Shown piece by piece: positions 51,554 to 61,751 of a stretch of DNA of 64,000 nucleotides (position 1 is its first letter; every line of letters starts with the position of its first letter). The DNA is taken from NCBI GenBank assembly GCA_965115815.1, contig OZ220465.1:3348001-3412000 (forward strand), written 5' to 3'. A model generated the notes under the pieces. It was not told the DNA's origin and did not search any database. It saw nothing but the letters and a program-made list of their open reading frames with translations. This stretch comes from VXPW01 sp965115815 (GTDB taxonomy: Bacteria; Pseudomonadota; Alphaproteobacteria; TMED109). Both the position numbers and the translations under genes were made by a program.

Positions 51554-54097
51554 CTACATCGAGTAGCTGACCTTAGCGTATACCAGCGCGCCGTTGTAGC
51601 CTGCCGGAGAGTAGCGCGGGTACTTGCCGCCGTCGCCCGGGTCGATGTTCCGGTCAGGATACTGATCCAGTACATTCTCAGCGCCGAGTGCGACAGACAG
51701 ACCGTTCAGGAAGTGGTACCGGGCCTGCACATCCACCAAGCCATAGCCGTCAAATTCCCTGCCGCCGTGATCGTCGTACCAATCGCCGTAGTAACCGTAG
51801 CGGGCGAACAGGTCCCATTGATCGATCTCGTGATTCAACGTCAGGTCGATCCGCTGTTTCGGAGCTCCGTTCTCTAGGTTGGCAATGGTATTTCCATCCG
51901 CGACGGTTGACTCCGACCGGTAGTCGAGAACCTCCGTGTTCGTGTAGTTGAACGACAGTTGCAGGTCCGTGCGGCCGAGACCCGATTCCCACCCGTAGGT
52001 CAGCACGACATCGACTCCTTGGGTTCGGGTATCGAAATCATTGGTGAAGTACCGAATCGTGTCGAAATCGCCCGCCTGTTCTACGCCCGCGGCCAGCAGG
52101 TCACGCTTGATCGCATCGGTAACCGGAAACCGTTTCGACAGCGCAATGCGGTCATCGACATCAATGCGGAAAAAGTCCATCGTCAGGCTCAACCCGTTGT
52201 CCAGAGCCAGCACCGCACCCAGCGACAGGTTCCGGCTTTCTTCAGGCCTGAGTTCCCGACCTCCCAGCGCCACCGCAACAGGGTGGGTGGAGCCGATCGT
52301 CGCACGCTCCTCGAACGCCTTGGTCTGGGCATCGACCGCCGTCGTCACGTTGCGGGCATTCGCCTGACCCGGGGTGGGGGCCCGGAAACCGGTACCGGCG
52401 GATCCGCGCAGGGCGAAGGTATCGGTCAGCCAGATGCCCGAGGTCAGCTTGAAGTTCGTCGTGTTCCCGAAACTGTCGAAGTCTTCCCAGCGAACCGCAC
52501 CACCCACACGCCAGCCGTCGGCGGGCTCGACCTCCAAATCGACGTAGCTCGCGATGTTGGTCCGACTCCAGACACCGGCACTGGCCGGGCTGAATCCGGC
52601 GAAACCGTTCGAACCGATGCCGAAACCATCGCTTGCGAACGTTCCCTTTCGCCAGGATGCCTCTTCCCCGGCGACGATCTCGAACTCTTCCTTGTGCCAC
52701 TCGACGCCCCCGGCGACATGAAGGTCCGAAGCCATGTCGACATCGACGGGATAGGAGAGATCCACGTTGACGTTGGTCTCGGTTTGCGTGTACTGACCGA
52801 TATCGAAATTCCGGGGAGAATCCGGCCCCAGGGACGGGTTGATCGTATTGTGAAGAAATCCGTCGGTATTGTGCTGGCCGATGCTGCCCGAGACATCGTA
52901 GCGCAGTTCTCCGGCCAGACTTCCTCGCATTCCGACCACGGCCGAATAGTCCCGCAACCGTGCGCCAAAGATGGGCGTGAATCCTTCCGGATAGTGTTCG
53001 ACAAAAGAGTAGCACCCGGTATCGTTTTTCAGACGGTTGCCAAAATCGATGACGTTCTCTGCCAAGGACGGAACCGTGTACTTCGCCTGGCACCCTTCCC
53101 CGCCGACCAGGAACAGATCGGGGTTGTCCGGATCATCCGGATCCGGGTCAAACTCGTACACACCCTTCCGATTCATCGGGCTTCGGAAGAAGAAGGGCGT
53201 TTCCACTTCCCGACTCGCGTAGTTTCCGAACACGTACAGGGAATCGCTGTCACTCAGGTCAACGCCGATATTGGCCACGGTCTTGATGCTTCCGCGGATC
53301 CCGGACGAACCCCACGGCTTGGCCGGGTCGGCCACATTCGGAATGCCCGCCGCCGTCAGCGCTGCGGCATCGCGGTGCTGTACACTGCGACTAGTGGGAG
53401 CCGCTTCGGCGTACTCCATGCTCAGGTTGGCAAAGCCGGAACGGAACAACGGCAGGCCGATATTCGCGGCAACCGTGGTCAGATCCTCGTCGGAATCCGC
53501 AGTGTGGGCACCGTACCGGGTCTCAAACGACGCACCTTCCGATGCGTCTTTGAGAATGAAATTGAGTACCCCTGCGATCGCATCGGAACCGTATTGTGCC
53601 GCGGCTCCGTCGCGCAGCACCTCCATGCGCTTGACGGCAATCGCGGGGATGACCGAAATATCCGGCCCCTGGGCACCGTTGGACGCTCCGTTGGAAAGCC
53701 ACTGGATCACCGAACCCCGGTGCCGACGCTTTCCATTCATCAGCACCAGCGTGTGATCCGGTGCCAAGCCGCGCAGATTGATCGGTCTCACCAAGGCCGC
53801 CATGTCGCGAGAGGCGTTGTCCGCAACATGGAATGACGGCACGAGGGTCCGAACCGTGTTGACCAGGTCGCTACTGCCCCGATTTCCGAAATCCCTGCTG
53901 CCGAACGTATCCACCGGAACCGGGGAATCCTCCACGGACCGCGGCAGGGCCCGGGTGCCGACGACGACGACTTCCCGGATTTCCGTCTCGCGGTCGCCTT
54001 CCGGTACCTGAGCCACGCCGATCACAGGAAGCACCGGGAACAGAAGCAGCAGCACGGTCAGCAGACGGATGACCGTCGGCACGTTTATCTGAATCAT
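51554..54097 (-). CDS. TonB-dependent outer-membrane receptor
   Basis: The 847-residue protein has a hydrophobic signal segment (LLTVLLLLFPVLPVIGVAQV). IREVVVVGTRALPRS is a TonB-box region. The plug holds INLRGLAPDHTLVLMNGKRR and EVLRDGAAAQYGSDAIAGVL. The barrel ends NGALVYAKVSYSM. Acidic outer loops (FDPDPDDPDNPDLF) could bind metal. It is homologous to the receptor at 48231 along its length but diverged, so this is an old duplication. It lies just beside the decayed DUF4338-ISAs1 element. No ligand-specific neighbour (siderophore or haem uptake genes) is present. Confidence 0.95.
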   Translation of the reverse strand: MIQINVPTVIRLLTVLLLLFPVLPVIGVAQVPEGDRETEIREVVVVGTRALPRSVEDSPVPVDTFGSRDFGNRGSSDLVNTVRTLVPSFHVADNASRDMAALVRPINLRGLAPDHTLVLMNGKRRHRGSVIQWLSNGASNGAQGPDISVIPAIAVKRMEVLRDGAAAQYGSDAIAGVLNFILKDASEGASFETRYGAHTADSDEDLTTVAANIGLPLFRSGFANLSMEYAEAAPTSRSVQHRDAAALTAAGIPNVADPAKPWGSSGIRGSIKTVANIGVDLSDSDSLYVFGNYASREVETPFFFRSPMNRKGVYEFDPDPDDPDNPDLFLVGGEGCQAKYTVPSLAENVIDFGNRLKNDTGCYSFVEHYPEGFTPIFGARLRDYSAVVGMRGSLAGELRYDVSGSIGQHNTDGFLHNTINPSLGPDSPRNFDIGQYTQTETNVNVDLSYPVDVDMASDLHVAGGVEWHKEEFEIVAGEEASWRKGTFASDGFGIGSNGFAGFSPASAGVWSRTNIASYVDLEVEPADGWRVGGAVRWEDFDSFGNTTNFKLTSGIWLTDTFALRGSAGTGFRAPTPGQANARNVTTAVDAQTKAFEERATIGSTHPVAVALGGRELRPEESRNLSLGAVLALDNGLSLTMDFFRIDVDDRIALSKRFPVTDAIKRDLLAAGVEQAGDFDTIRYFTNDFDTRTQGVDVVLTYGWESGLGRTDLQLSFNYTNTEVLDYRSESTVADGNTIANLENGAPKQRIDLTLNHEIDQWDLFARYGYYGDWYDDHGGREFDGYGLVDVQARYHFLNGLSVALGAENVLDQYPDRNIDPGDGGKYPRYSPAGYNGALVYAKVSYSM

Positions 54098-54339
54098 GGC
54101 CGGGAACCCCAGATTTTCGATGTGGTCTCGACGGGTCGGGCAACCTAGCGGTTTCGGGGATACTCCGGTTGCATGCGAAACGACCGGAACGCACCGGAAT
54201 CAGCCTTAGTTCCACCTGCGGGAATGCGGCCGGGGGCGGCCCGAAGTGAGCAGAGGATCCTACCACGGTCGTATTGTCTCGGCCCGGGGGATGCCGCGGG
54301 ATCCACCCACCAATCGCGCGGGATGCTGCCAGCGGCAGC

Positions 54340-55951
54340 CCGATGCACGCCGCTCGCCGCGGATTCTTCCGCTGTGCGTCGCGGGACCGTGGGATGGGCG
54401 GGCGCCGCGAGGAACCGTTGGAGCGGTTGCACCTGATCGGAAACCACACGAGGTTTGTGATTCTGGGGGGTCGCCGGGCGTTTCGGGGTCTTGCCTCGTT
54501 TGCGTGGTCGCGGATGGAGCGGCGTCTCAGCGATGACTGGGAGGCTGCGTACGGCACTCCATTGCGGGTGGCGGAGTCGTGGGTCTCGCCGACGAAGTTC
54601 CGCGGCACCCTGTACCGGGCGGCGAACGGGACGTGCGTGGGCAGGAGCAAGGGCTATGCACGCGCCCACGGGCGCTCTACCGATCCGCACGGGGAGGCGA
54701 AAGATCGGTACGGGGTTCCGCTGCGTCGTGACGCCTGTCGTCGGTTGCGGGATCGTGCGCCGCTTCCGGCGGCGTGGGCGTTGCGGGCGACGCGGAGCGG
54801 CCGGTCGGCGCGGGCGTTGCGCTCGATGTACCCGCATGGTGCGGCGCTTTCCGACGTCCGGCGCGCGCAGGGGCGCACGCACGGCATCGCTTCGGTGCGG
54901 TGCGTGAGGGTGCGGGCGCGGCGGGCGAATCGGCACGGCGCGGTGGCAGCGGCGCGCTCCGCGAAGGCGATGACGCAGAAGGATCTGGCGCAGATCGGTG
55001 CGTGGAAGAACGCGGACACCGGCCGGTAGGAACCGGTGTCCCAATCGACCGTGCACCGGGTGCTGCAGAACACCGACCCGGCGTGGATCGAGGAGGCTCT
55101 GCGGCGCTGGGCGCAGCCGCGCCTGCGGGTCGGCCACGCGACCGCGGTCGACGGCACGCGCCTTCGCGGCGCCCACCGCACCGGCGAGGATCAGTACGAG
55201 ACGGTCTCGCGGATCGAGCACGGGACCGGCATGCCGGTCTCGATCCTCCACGATCCCGACGAGGGCGGGGAGATCGCCGCCGTCCACGCCGCGCTCGAGA
55301 CCGCGCCGGCGGCCGGCCGTCTGCGCACTCTCGACGCGCTCCACACCCTTCGCGAGACGGCACGGCGGATCGTCGAGACCCAGGGCGCCGACGGGATGAT
55401 GACGGTCAAGGGCAACGCTCCCAAGACCTTCGAGACGTTCGAGAGCCTCCATTGGGAGATCACGAGCACGGGACGCTACCGAGAAACGCCCACGCTCGAG
55501 CAGGGCCGCATCGAGCCGCGCAGCATCGAAGTCTTCACCCCGCCAGCGAAGATGACCCACGATCCCCACGTCAAACCGATCTTTCGTGTCCCCCGGCGCG
55601 TCGAATGCACGAAATCCGGAAAACCGACCACGGAACACGCCTACAGCATGACCTCGGTCGCGGCCGAACGCGCCTCGTCGCAACCGATACTCGCAGGGAA
55701 CCGCGGTCCCTGGGGAGGGGGGTCGAAAGCCATCACCCCATCCGCGACGCCACCTTCCGCGAAGACGACTCCATGCTCCGGACCGCCCTCCCCCGCCCGC
55801 AAACCACGCGATCCTCAACACCCTTGCCCTTGCCGTCATCCTCCACAACCAGCGGAAGCTGCCCCAGCCCTTCCACAGCTTCGCCGACGCCCGCCACCAC
55901 TATGCCGACAAGCGCAAGCAGGTCCTGCACGCCGTCACAAGACCCGGCTGA
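54340..55951 (+). pseudogene. DUF4338 (DruA-like) domain fused to ISAs1-type transposase, decayed
   Basis: The first part is DUF4338: FFRCASRDRGMGGRREEPLE, LIGNHTRFVILGG, AYGTPLRVAESWVSPTKFRG and TLYRAANGTCVGRSKGYARA (54350-54680). Next is the ISAs1-associated N-terminal block, LSDVRRAQGRTHGIASV and MTQKDLAQIGAWKNADTGR, ended by TAG at 55027-55029 where Tyr is expected. After it the DDE part runs EPVSQSTVHRVLQNTDPAWI, AVDGTRLRGAH, LDALHTLRETARRIVETQG and TEHAYSMTSVAAE. Two frameshifts (about 55700 and 55790) precede the true end, LALAVILHNQRKLPQPFHSF to LHAVTRPG. It is therefore dead. The same domain pairing, with a different transposase family, is at 23325-25960. Confidence 0.78.
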
Positions 55952-56345
55952 CCGCGCTCACACCCCGACCGAAACCGCAAGGATCCAAGCCGGGCCACCC
56001 AACCCGGTAGGCCTCTCGCTCGCCCCGGATCCGCCGAAACGGCCCCCTCGCGACTAGATCCGCGCCGCCACCGGGCAGCAGACGTCCGCACATCTCACAA
56101 TCGCAGACTCGAACGCGTCGACCCGCGCCGCGATCGAGACTCCGATCGCATCACAGCAACGTATCTACTCACCCCCCTACTGATGACGAATCGTTTTTCC
56201 TGACGGGTTCGGATCCGGCATTTTCCCTTGCCCCTTTAACTCGCTCGCGGCCGATGACCGGAGGTGCGTGTTCCGGCTGACAAGAAGCGGATCGATCTTC
56301 GTCATCAGTAGGGGGTGAGTAGATACACAGCAACAAGCATGGGAT
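55952..56345 (+). mobile_element. Right end of the ISAs1-type element, split by a MITE
   Basis: The non-coding end matches the fragment at 31494-31766 in inverted orientation. The terminal sequence CACAGCAACAAGCATGGGATC of that copy is found here in two parts, 56152-56160 and 56327-56345, on either side of the 166-bp element at 56161-56326. To the right, at 56353, a truncated copy of that same MITE starts. Confidence 0.8.
56161..56326. mobile_element. 166-bp MITE with 27-bp inverted repeats
   Basis: The left end GTATCTACTCACCCCCCTAC is the inverse of the right end (one C fewer in its run). The target ACAGCAAC is duplicated exactly at both sides (56153-56160 and 56327-56334). No ORF is present except the possible last codons of a transposase (KKRIDLRHQ). 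An 8-bp duplication fits several families (IS1595, IS66 and others), so the parent is not assigned. Confidence 0.93.
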
Positions 56346-56352
56346 CTCATTG

Positions 56353-56426
56353 GATGACCGGAGGTGCGTGTTCCGGCTGACAAGAAACGGGTCGATCTTC
56401 GTCATCAGTAGGGGGTGAGTAGATAC
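56353..56426. mobile_element. Truncated second copy of the 166-bp MITE
   Basis: Bases 56353-56426 match 56253-56326 with only two differences seen. The left half is missing where the ISAs1-type end (CATGGGATC) meets it. The older MITE copy was thus probably cut by the ISAs1-type element, which in turn received the newer copy. Confidence 0.9.
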
Positions 56427-56627
56427 AGTGTTCGGTTGAAAGGGTTCCCCCTCGGTGCCATCGACGAGGCAATGGAGAAGAGCAGGGAAGGGACGATCAT
56501 GAACTACGTCTACGAGACCCTACCTCGGCCTCCCTTGTCCGCAGGCCGTGATGGCGGCACCGTTCACGATTCGCGGTTTTGCGCCGAAGACGCCCCATCC
56601 TCAGACCAAGAGAAAATCGAAATCGTT

Positions 56628-56834
56628 TTAGTCAATTTCGGAACTTGTCTCACCGCAGAATTCGATACTCCATGTCGCGTCGTCCTGTCCCCAGTCAACC
56701 TTCGTCCGCGCATCGAATTCGTTCCGGCTGTAGATTACTGCGACCTTATCTCCTGTTCCTTCGATCTCTTCGTCTCGGATGTAAAGATCACCATATTTTC
56801 GGACATTGGTTGTTTCTTTCCTTCTGCTTCCGAA
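56628..56834 (-). pseudogene. C-terminal gene fragment of unknown family, low GC
   Basis: A minus-strand frame without a start codon reads KYGDLYIRDEEIEGTGDKVA, VIYSRNEFDARTKVDWGQDD and ATWSIEFCGETSSEID, followed by a stop. Its composition is very protein-like, but the frame is closed by TGA just upstream. The whole stretch 56500-56900 is clearly AT-richer than its neighbours and looks imported. I do not recognise the family. Confidence 0.5.
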
Positions 56835-56940
56835 AGATCAGATGGCCGATTCGACCTCGATTCTTCGGCCCCCGAAAGATCCGCCGTAGCGTGGGAAAGT
56901 CCTGTGTTCGAACCCGGCGCCGAGCAATGCGGCATCGCAA

Positions 56941-59900
56941 TCAGGCGGCGGAGACCTCTGGCTCCGACAGGGTCAGCAGGTTCACGCGATCGCCGAGCGA
57001 CTGCCGCGCCAGTTCCACGAGGTGCCGGTGGTGGGTGAAGAACAGCACCTGCGTGGATTGGCTGAGGGCGGCGAGCAGCGTCAGGCCGGCCGCCGCGCGC
57101 ACATCATCGAACTGAATGAACAGGTCGTCGGCGACGAACGGCAGTGCCTTCCCTCGTTCCAGATAGTCTTCGATCGCCGCCAGCCGCAAGGCCAGGTACA
57201 GCTGGTCGGCCGTGCCTGTGCTCATGCCCGATACCGGAACGGCGCGGTCGTCCGGACGCACCGCCGCCAGTCGGGCGCGGTCCTGATCATCGAACTCGAC
57301 CTGAAGGCGCAGGAACGAACCCCCGGTGACCGTCCGGAACAGGTCGCCGGCCCGCCGCAGCAGCGGCGCCTGCTTTTCCCGCCGGTAGCGGTCGATCGCC
57401 CAGCGCAGGAGCGTGGCGGATGTCTTCACGCGGACATACCGTTCGGCCGCATGCCGCATGTCGGCCAGCGCTTCCTGCCGGCGGGCGGCGGCGCGGGCCG
57501 CCGCATCGCCTCCGCCGATGGCCCGAAACGCCTCCCGCGCCCGTGACCGCTCTTCGGCCGCGGCGGTCTGTTGCCCGCGCAGGTCCTCCAGCCCGGCTTC
57601 GACCGATTGCTCCTGTGCGCCGATCTCGTCCACAGCCGCACCCGCGCATTCTTCCACCAGTTCCTCGATCGACTTTCCGTCTCCGTCCTGTTCGAGCTTG
57701 CCGATGAGGGCCCGGCGCTCGCGCTCGACCAAGCGCCGCCGATCGGAGCGCGCGACCGCCTCCGCCAGCGCCGTCCGGGTCCCGACGCCGGCCACGGTCT
57801 GCAGGCGGACCACCGCAGCCGTCCGTTCCCGCCGGTCGCGTTCGCGCCCCGCAAGCGACTCGGTCAGCTCGTCCACCTCTTCGGCCTTCTTCTTCCGGAG
57901 CTCCTGCACCCGCCGCGCTTCGGCCAAGCGTTGTTCCAGTTCCAACACGGCTTCTTCGGCCGGATGCTCCCGCAGTTCCGGGGCCAGGTCGCCGACCAGG
58001 TCGCGCACGTCCCCCTCGAAGCCGGCAACGTCGCGCCGGATCTTGTCGATGCGGTCGTGGCGCAACGACCGGATGCGATTTGCGGTCTCGCGCATCTGGT
58101 CGAGAACCTCGATCTGCGCCTCGACGGCCTGCGGTGCCGTCTCCGCCGGCAGCCCGAGCCCGTCCAGCGCCGTCGCCCAGGCCGCCTGCCAGTCGCCTCG
58201 GGCCCGCCGGGCCGCGTCCAGGTCGCGCTCGCGGCGCGCGACTTCACGGGCGGCATCCGCGAGGTCCGCCTCCAGCCGCTGCTTCCTGCCCACCTCGGCT
58301 TCCCGCCGGCGCTGCACTTCGGCCGCGCGTTCGAGGATCTCGTTCAGGCGGTCGGTTTCCCGCACTTCCGGGTTCGCCCCGAGCGACGCCAACTCCCCGA
58401 GAATCCGTTCCCGCGCCTCGCGTTCCTCCGCGCGAAGCGACTCCAGGGCGCCTTCCGCCGCGGCGCGCCCGGCCACGGCATCCAGCACCGCCCGCCGGCC
58501 CTCCATCCACTCGAGCATGGATTCGGGAGCCCGCAACCGAAACGGCACCGATCCCCAAGCAGCCGCCCACTCCGCCTCCCGTTGCCGTTTTTCCTCGGTC
58601 AGCTCGGACCGGTATTCCTGCAGCTGCCTGCAGCGGAGCTCGAGCTCGCCGATCTTCCGTTCGAGTTCGGCCAGACGGCCGGCGGCCTCGGCCCGGTCGA
58701 ACCGCCGGTCCGCCAGATCGTCGGCCTTCGCCACGGCCGGCTCGAAGGCCCCCGCCAGATCCTCCGGGTCGCGCGCCGGATCCCCGGAGACGGGCGCACC
58801 TTCGATGCAAGCGCGCTTGATCCGGCTCCAGAGCGCGTCCCGCTGCGCGCGCGCCGCGCGCAGTTCCCCGGCCGTCACGAGGTTGCCGTCGCGCACCGTG
58901 TGCTCGCGTGCGCCGACCGCCCGATCCCGTTCCTTCCCGACGGCGGCGGCCTCGTGTTGCGCGTCCCTCCAGCGCCGCTCCCAGTCCTGCGCCTGGTCGC
59001 GATGCTGCCGCACCGTCGCCGTCGTCGGCACCACCAGATCCGCCAGGTCTCCTTCCTCCACGCCGCCGGGGTTGAGCGCCTTCAACTGCTGCCGAACCCG
59101 CCGGCAAGCGTCCTCGAGATCCCGTTCCGCCGCCCGGATCCGGCCGGCGAGATCGCCCTGCTCGCGCACGGTCCGGAGGACGATGGCCAGTCCCGACACG
59201 TCGGACGGCTCGCCCAGTCCGTCCCGGTCTGCACGCAGGGCGGCGTGGGCTGCCCGGGCCTCTTCCAACCGGCGGACCCCGTTCGCGACCTCGCCCTCCA
59301 GTCGGCCTCCCTGACCGAGAAGGGAGCTCACGGCCCGGACCCGGGTGCGGGGCGGAATGCGCGCCATCAGCCCGTCCGCCGCGGTCCCCTCCCATCCGAG
59401 TTCCGCGGCGCGGGCCCGCAGGTCATCCTGGGCCGCATGCAGTTCCGCCTCGCGTTTCGGCAGGTCCGCCCGTTCGCCGCGAACCTCGATCCGCCGCTCG
59501 TGGAGCTGGCCGATGTCCTCGCCCCGCAGGACCAACCGCTCGTCGAAGACAAGCCCTTCCAGCTCCTGCCGGGCCTGGTCCAACCGGTCTCGCAGTACCG
59601 CGATTCGGGTTTCGGCCGCGGACTCCTTCCGCTCCACGTCCGCCAGGGTCCCGGCCGCGTCTTCCGGCAGTACGACGACCTCGCCGAGATCCGCCAGCTG
59701 ACCGTCGCACTCGTGCATCCTGCGGACATCCCGCAGCACCCGCCGGATGCGGCCGAGACGACTGCGCTCGGCGCTGGCCGCGCGGATCTTCCGGTCGATC
59801 TCGGCATGGGCCCGGTCGGCCCGATCGTAGGCCCGCTTCAGCTCCCGCCACCGGGCCGCGGTGACGGTCTGCTCCCGCACCGCCCGTTCCGCCTCCTGCA

Positions 59901-60477
59901 GCCGGTCGCTGGCGCCGTAGAACTTGCGGTGGCCGGCCCGGCGGGCGCTCCACAGGGCATCGGCCTCGCCCAGGAGATCGCCCAGTCGATGTCGCAGCCC
60001 GGCGATGCCCGACCCGGCCGCAAAGAGCATCTGCCCCACATCGTCCCGGGCGTCGAGAATCTCCTGTCCGCCCGCCCGCAGGCGTACGTGATCCAAGCTG
60101 AACATCCGGCCGAAGAACGCCCGGTCCGCACCGGCCAGGTACGGCTTCAGCGCACCCTCGCCCCCGGCCTGCGGCAGCCCGTCGGCACCCAGCAGCGTGT
60201 CCCGGTTGCCCTTGCGTCGCAGCACTTCGAGCGCACCGTCCCCGTCCTCGATCGCCGCTCCGACCCGCAGGCTGCCGTAGTCGTGCACGAAGTTGTACGG
60301 TGACCGGGCGGGGATCCCGAACAGCAGATCCTCGATCGCGGCCCGCGCGGTGGACTTGCCGGCCTCGTTCGGTCCGAACACGATGTGCAGATCCCGCTCG
60401 CCGTCGGGCAGTTCGAGCGAGCGGTCCGTGAAGCGTCCGTACCGGACCAGGTCGAGTCGGCGCAGACGCACGCTCAA
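56941..60477 (-). CDS. SMC/SbcC-like ATPase (YhaN type)
   Basis: The 1178-residue protein has ABC-type head motifs at both ends: Walker A FGPNEAGKSTARAAIEDLLF near residue 35, and at the C-terminus the signature-like GMSTGTADQLYLALRLAA, Walker B PFVADDLFIQFDD and the LFFTHHRHLVE His-loop. Between them are more than 800 residues of Arg- and Glu-rich coiled coil. This is the AAA_27/YhaN architecture, related to SbcC and Rad50. Start LRRLDLVRYGRFTDRSLELP is typical. It overlaps the upstream nuclease gene by four bases, and the pair probably processes DNA ends, as SbcCD does. Confidence 0.93.
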   Translation of the reverse strand: MSVRLRRLDLVRYGRFTDRSLELPDGERDLHIVFGPNEAGKSTARAAIEDLLFGIPARSPYNFVHDYGSLRVGAAIEDGDGALEVLRRKGNRDTLLGADGLPQAGGEGALKPYLAGADRAFFGRMFSLDHVRLRAGGQEILDARDDVGQMLFAAGSGIAGLRHRLGDLLGEADALWSARRAGHRKFYGASDRLQEAERAVREQTVTAARWRELKRAYDRADRAHAEIDRKIRAASAERSRLGRIRRVLRDVRRMHECDGQLADLGEVVVLPEDAAGTLADVERKESAAETRIAVLRDRLDQARQELEGLVFDERLVLRGEDIGQLHERRIEVRGERADLPKREAELHAAQDDLRARAAELGWEGTAADGLMARIPPRTRVRAVSSLLGQGGRLEGEVANGVRRLEEARAAHAALRADRDGLGEPSDVSGLAIVLRTVREQGDLAGRIRAAERDLEDACRRVRQQLKALNPGGVEEGDLADLVVPTTATVRQHRDQAQDWERRWRDAQHEAAAVGKERDRAVGAREHTVRDGNLVTAGELRAARAQRDALWSRIKRACIEGAPVSGDPARDPEDLAGAFEPAVAKADDLADRRFDRAEAAGRLAELERKIGELELRCRQLQEYRSELTEEKRQREAEWAAAWGSVPFRLRAPESMLEWMEGRRAVLDAVAGRAAAEGALESLRAEEREARERILGELASLGANPEVRETDRLNEILERAAEVQRRREAEVGRKQRLEADLADAAREVARRERDLDAARRARGDWQAAWATALDGLGLPAETAPQAVEAQIEVLDQMRETANRIRSLRHDRIDKIRRDVAGFEGDVRDLVGDLAPELREHPAEEAVLELEQRLAEARRVQELRKKKAEEVDELTESLAGRERDRRERTAAVVRLQTVAGVGTRTALAEAVARSDRRRLVERERRALIGKLEQDGDGKSIEELVEECAGAAVDEIGAQEQSVEAGLEDLRGQQTAAAEERSRAREAFRAIGGGDAAARAAARRQEALADMRHAAERYVRVKTSATLLRWAIDRYRREKQAPLLRRAGDLFRTVTGGSFLRLQVEFDDQDRARLAAVRPDDRAVPVSGMSTGTADQLYLALRLAAIEDYLERGKALPFVADDLFIQFDDVRAAAGLTLLAALSQSTQVLFFTHHRHLVELARQSLGDRVNLLTLSEPEVSAA

Positions 60478-61751
60478 TCGTCCCCGGCGGTCAGGCGGGC
60501 CGACAGGTACGGCAGCACGCGATCGACGAGCGCCGCGTACTCGCCTTCCATCGCTGCCGCCAGCACCGGATCCTCGGTCCCGGCGCGCGCATCATGCGGC
60601 AGACGCCGAACAAGCTCCCCGATATCGCCCGCGAGCTGCGCCCGCAGATTCTCGTCGGTGCCGGCATCCTGCAGCATCCGCTGCAGCTCCCCGACCGCGT
60701 CCTCCCGACGCAACCGGGCCTGCGGGTCGACCGGAGGCTCGGTCGACATCACCACCTTCTCGACCCAGGCCCGCTCCTCGCCGAAACCGAGAGCGCCCGC
60801 CCGGGCCTCCGCCAAGACCGCATCCTCCTCCGCCACCAGTTGCGCGTGCATCCCGGTGCGGCCCGTCAGCACCAAGCGAACCGCCAGCATGGGTCCGCCG
60901 GCGGCCTCGGCCACGGCCGCTTCGAGGGCACCGCGCATGCGGTGCGACACGTCCCCCATGCTGTCGGCGCCGTCCAGCCGTACGTCCAGCACGGCCCAGC
61001 GCACGACATCGCACGGCAGGAACTCGAGCCCGGTGACCTCGCCGCCTTCCACGGAAACCCGGTACGCGCCCTTGGCCCCGGATTCCCGCACATGGCGCCC
61101 CTGCAGGTTTCCCGGGAACACGACATGCGGTCGTTCGTGCAGCACGGTCTGCTGATGCACATGGCCGAGGGCCCAGTAGTCGTAGCCCTTCTGAACCAGA
61201 TCGTCGAGCGAACAGGGGGCGTAATTGGCGTGTCCGCCCAAGCCGCCCAGCCCGGTGTGCAGCACGCCGAGGTTGAAGGCGCCGGGCACCGGCGGCGGAT
61301 AGCCGCGCGCGAGATTGCCGGTCTCGTCCCGGTGTCCGAAACTCTGGCCGTGGAGCACCGCTTGGAGATCCGCCCGGCGGAACGTCTCCGGCGCCCGGCT
61401 GCCGAACACGTGGAGGTTGTCGGGCAGTTCGAGGCGGCGGGTGATCTGGCTCTCCGCATCGTGGTTGCCGTGCAGCAGATACACCGGAATCCCGGCCTGG
61501 CGGAGCCTCCCCATCTGTCCGACGAAGAACAGGCCGGTCCGGTAGTCACGCCAGTCGCCGTCGTAGAGATCGCCGGCCAGGACCACGAAGTCGACGCGCT
61601 CCCGGATCGCCAGTCCGACCAGCTGGTCCAGGGCCTCGCGCGTGGCGGTCCGCACCCGGTCGGCCGTGTTTCCTTCCTGCCCGGCCAGTCCGCGGAGGGG
61701 ACTGTCGAGATGGATGTCCGCAGCATGCAGGAACTGAAAGGAACTCGTCAC
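60474..61751 (-). CDS. SbcD/Mre11-like DNA repair exonuclease (YhaO type)
   Basis: A calcineurin-type metallophosphoesterase of 425 residues. The five phosphoesterase blocks are present: FLHAADIHLDSPLRGL (DxH), VLAGDLYDGDWRDY (GD), LLHGNHDAESQ (GNHD), LGVLHTGLGG (the H block) and YWALGHVHQQTVL (GHxH). The C-terminal 190 residues are helical and should contact the YhaN coiled coils. It is the first gene of the two-gene unit, and the overlap with yhaN indicates a fixed ratio of the two proteins. Expected activity is Mn-dependent nuclease at DNA ends. Confidence 0.95.
   Translation of the reverse strand: MTSSFQFLHAADIHLDSPLRGLAGQEGNTADRVRTATREALDQLVGLAIRERVDFVVLAGDLYDGDWRDYRTGLFFVGQMGRLRQAGIPVYLLHGNHDAESQITRRLELPDNLHVFGSRAPETFRRADLQAVLHGQSFGHRDETGNLARGYPPPVPGAFNLGVLHTGLGGLGGHANYAPCSLDDLVQKGYDYWALGHVHQQTVLHERPHVVFPGNLQGRHVRESGAKGAYRVSVEGGEVTGLEFLPCDVVRWAVLDVRLDGADSMGDVSHRMRGALEAAVAEAAGGPMLAVRLVLTGRTGMHAQLVAEEDAVLAEARAGALGFGEERAWVEKVVMSTEPPVDPQARLRREDAVGELQRMLQDAGTDENLRAQLAGDIGELVRRLPHDARAGTEDPVLAAAMEGEYAALVDRVLPYLSARLTAGDD

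Noticed and set aside
57571..60303. A 910-codon open frame on the plus strand opposite the YhaN gene
   Set aside because: The minus-strand protein has complete Walker A, signature and Walker B motifs; the plus-strand product is a compositional shadow.
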